Shown here: positions 63,242-64,000 of the stretch, piece by piece
Layout of the letters: the number at the start of each line of letters is the position of its first letter
Position numbering within the stretch: position 1 is the stretch's first letter
Assembly (NCBI GenBank): GCA_023333565.1
Contig: JAJKFH010002273.1
Span: forward strand, 496,001-560,000
Direction: 5' to 3'
Source of the DNA: Puffinus mauretanicus
Lineage: Eukaryota; Chordata; Aves; Procellariiformes; Procellariidae
Length of the DNA: 64,000 nucleotides
Position numbers and translations under genes: made by a program
The notes under the pieces: generated by a model
What the model saw: the letters and a program-made list of their open reading frames with translations, nothing else
Told to the model about the DNA's origin: nothing
Databases searched by the model: none

Positions 63242-63264
63242 TGACGTCATGCTCAGTATATGAA
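63242..63264 (+). promoter_or_regulatory. LTR D promoter: perfect CRE plus weak TATA
   Basis: TGACGTCA at 63242..63249, then TATATGAA at 63257..63264. The TATA box has one substitution from the form in LTR A. Confidence 0.6.
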
Positions 63265-63400
63265 CGGTAGGCGTGATCCAGGAAGTACCGATCGCTACTT
63301 GGTTATCGGTCAGCGCGGGTGGTGAGCAATTGCATTGTGCATCACTCATTTTGTATATTTTATCATTATCATTATTATTTTCCCTTTTTTTTCCTGTTCT

Positions 63401-63406
63401 ATTAAA
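63401..63406 (+). terminator. LTR D poly(A) signal
   Basis: ATTAAA in the conserved ATTAAACTGTCTTTATCTCA context. Confidence 0.65.
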
Positions 63407-63543
63407 CTGTCTTTATCTCAACCCACGAGTTTTTCTCACTCTTATCCTTCCGATTCTCTCCCCATCCCACTGTGGGGGCGGGGGGAGTGAGTGAGCGGCT
63501 GCGTGGTATTTGGCTGCCTGCCAGGTTAAACCACGACACCATC

Positions 63544-64000
63544 TTTGCAGTTTTGAAACTAAATTCTCGTCAGTCTGAGTGATGCTTTGCCTAGGCCAGA
63601 ATCAGCAGAATATAGAATTTCAGGGTCTCTGGGATTAATGTGTTTTTATTAACCCATCCATGCTTGGTTAATGCACGCACCAAGAGAGGCATATATTCTC
63701 TTGTAGGGTAAATTGTTCTCTTCTCAAGGTGTCAGTTACGTGAAACCCATTTCTTTGTGAATTGAGTCTGGGTCATGGAGGTGACAGTGAGTGACCAGGT
63801 ACCGCCAGCTCTTCAGCTTCTCCTTCTAGCAGTCTCTGGTCACGGTCCTACGGTGTTGTCCAGGGACAAAAGTTCAATGTGTGAGTGATCATGGAGGATG
63901 GTTTGTAGCACAAGAGCAGTTGCCTTAGAAGCAAAGAAGGTCCACTGTGGCCAAAGTGTTAGGAGAGTTTATTTACAGAGCCAGAGCCCATTTGGATGAA
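63544..64000. other. Intergenic to window end
   Basis: Unique sequence without a recognisable gene or repeat. Confidence 0.5.

Larger units (their letters stand above)
63017..63538 (+). mobile_element. Solo LTR D, ERVL-like, closest to LTR A
   Basis: A 522-bp LTR runs from TGTCCCAGTTTCGGCTGGGA to TTAAACCACGACA. The exact 5-bp target duplication is CCATC at 63012..63016 and 63539..63543. It carries TGACGTCA at 63242, a TATATGAA box at 63257 and ATTAAA at 63401. It shares the U3 and the 'gagcaattgcattgtgcatc' R-region block with LTR A. No provirus interior is adjacent within the window on the left. On the right only 457 nt remain, with no retroviral sequence directly after the duplication, so it is a solo LTR. 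Confidence 0.93.

Overview
This window is vertebrate nuclear DNA, almost certainly from a bird. The repeats point to this: CR1 LINEs with the 8-bp 3' terminal repeat, and retroviral solo LTRs of a type common in avian genomes. The one conserved gene is GBE1 (glycogen branching enzyme), + strand. Only its last two coding exons are inside: 9943..10059 and 20514..20570, with matching phases and good splice sites. They encode the last 57 residues. No exon is visible before 9943, so 1..9942 reads as the end of the preceding intron. A poly(A) signal at 21022 marks a likely gene end near 21040.

From about 21 kb to 64 kb I find no recognisable conserved protein-coding gene. This fits a gene-poor interval beyond GBE1. 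Its structure is repeat-derived: five + strand LTRs (24.4, 26.2, 48.2, 54.8 and 63.0 kb), four of them bounded by exact 5-bp target-site duplications; a 2.15-kb 5'-truncated CR1 on the - strand (42.07-44.23 kb); and an 809-bp CR1 nested inside the 54.8-kb LTR. Older CR1 pieces lie in the GBE1 introns (3.3, 15.8 and 16.7-17.5 kb). Faint tRNA-derived (MIR/CORE-like) SINE relics appear at 11.4, 32.2, 44.7, 46.3 and 50.9 kb.

Other notable structure: a 236-nt uninterrupted polypyrimidine run followed by a T-rich A/C-punctuated tract (35211..35613); an open, proline-rich reading frame on the - strand at 28.04-28.43 kb that I could not assign; and a CpG-containing stretch with a good splice donor at 60.2-60.5 kb.

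I do not see a multi-gene system, CRISPR, toxin locus or intact provirus. The best second-look items are the nested CR1-in-LTR with both duplications preserved, the mosaic LTR around it, the CRE-TATA module shared by three LTR copies, the polypyrimidine tract, and the unassigned frame at 28 kb.
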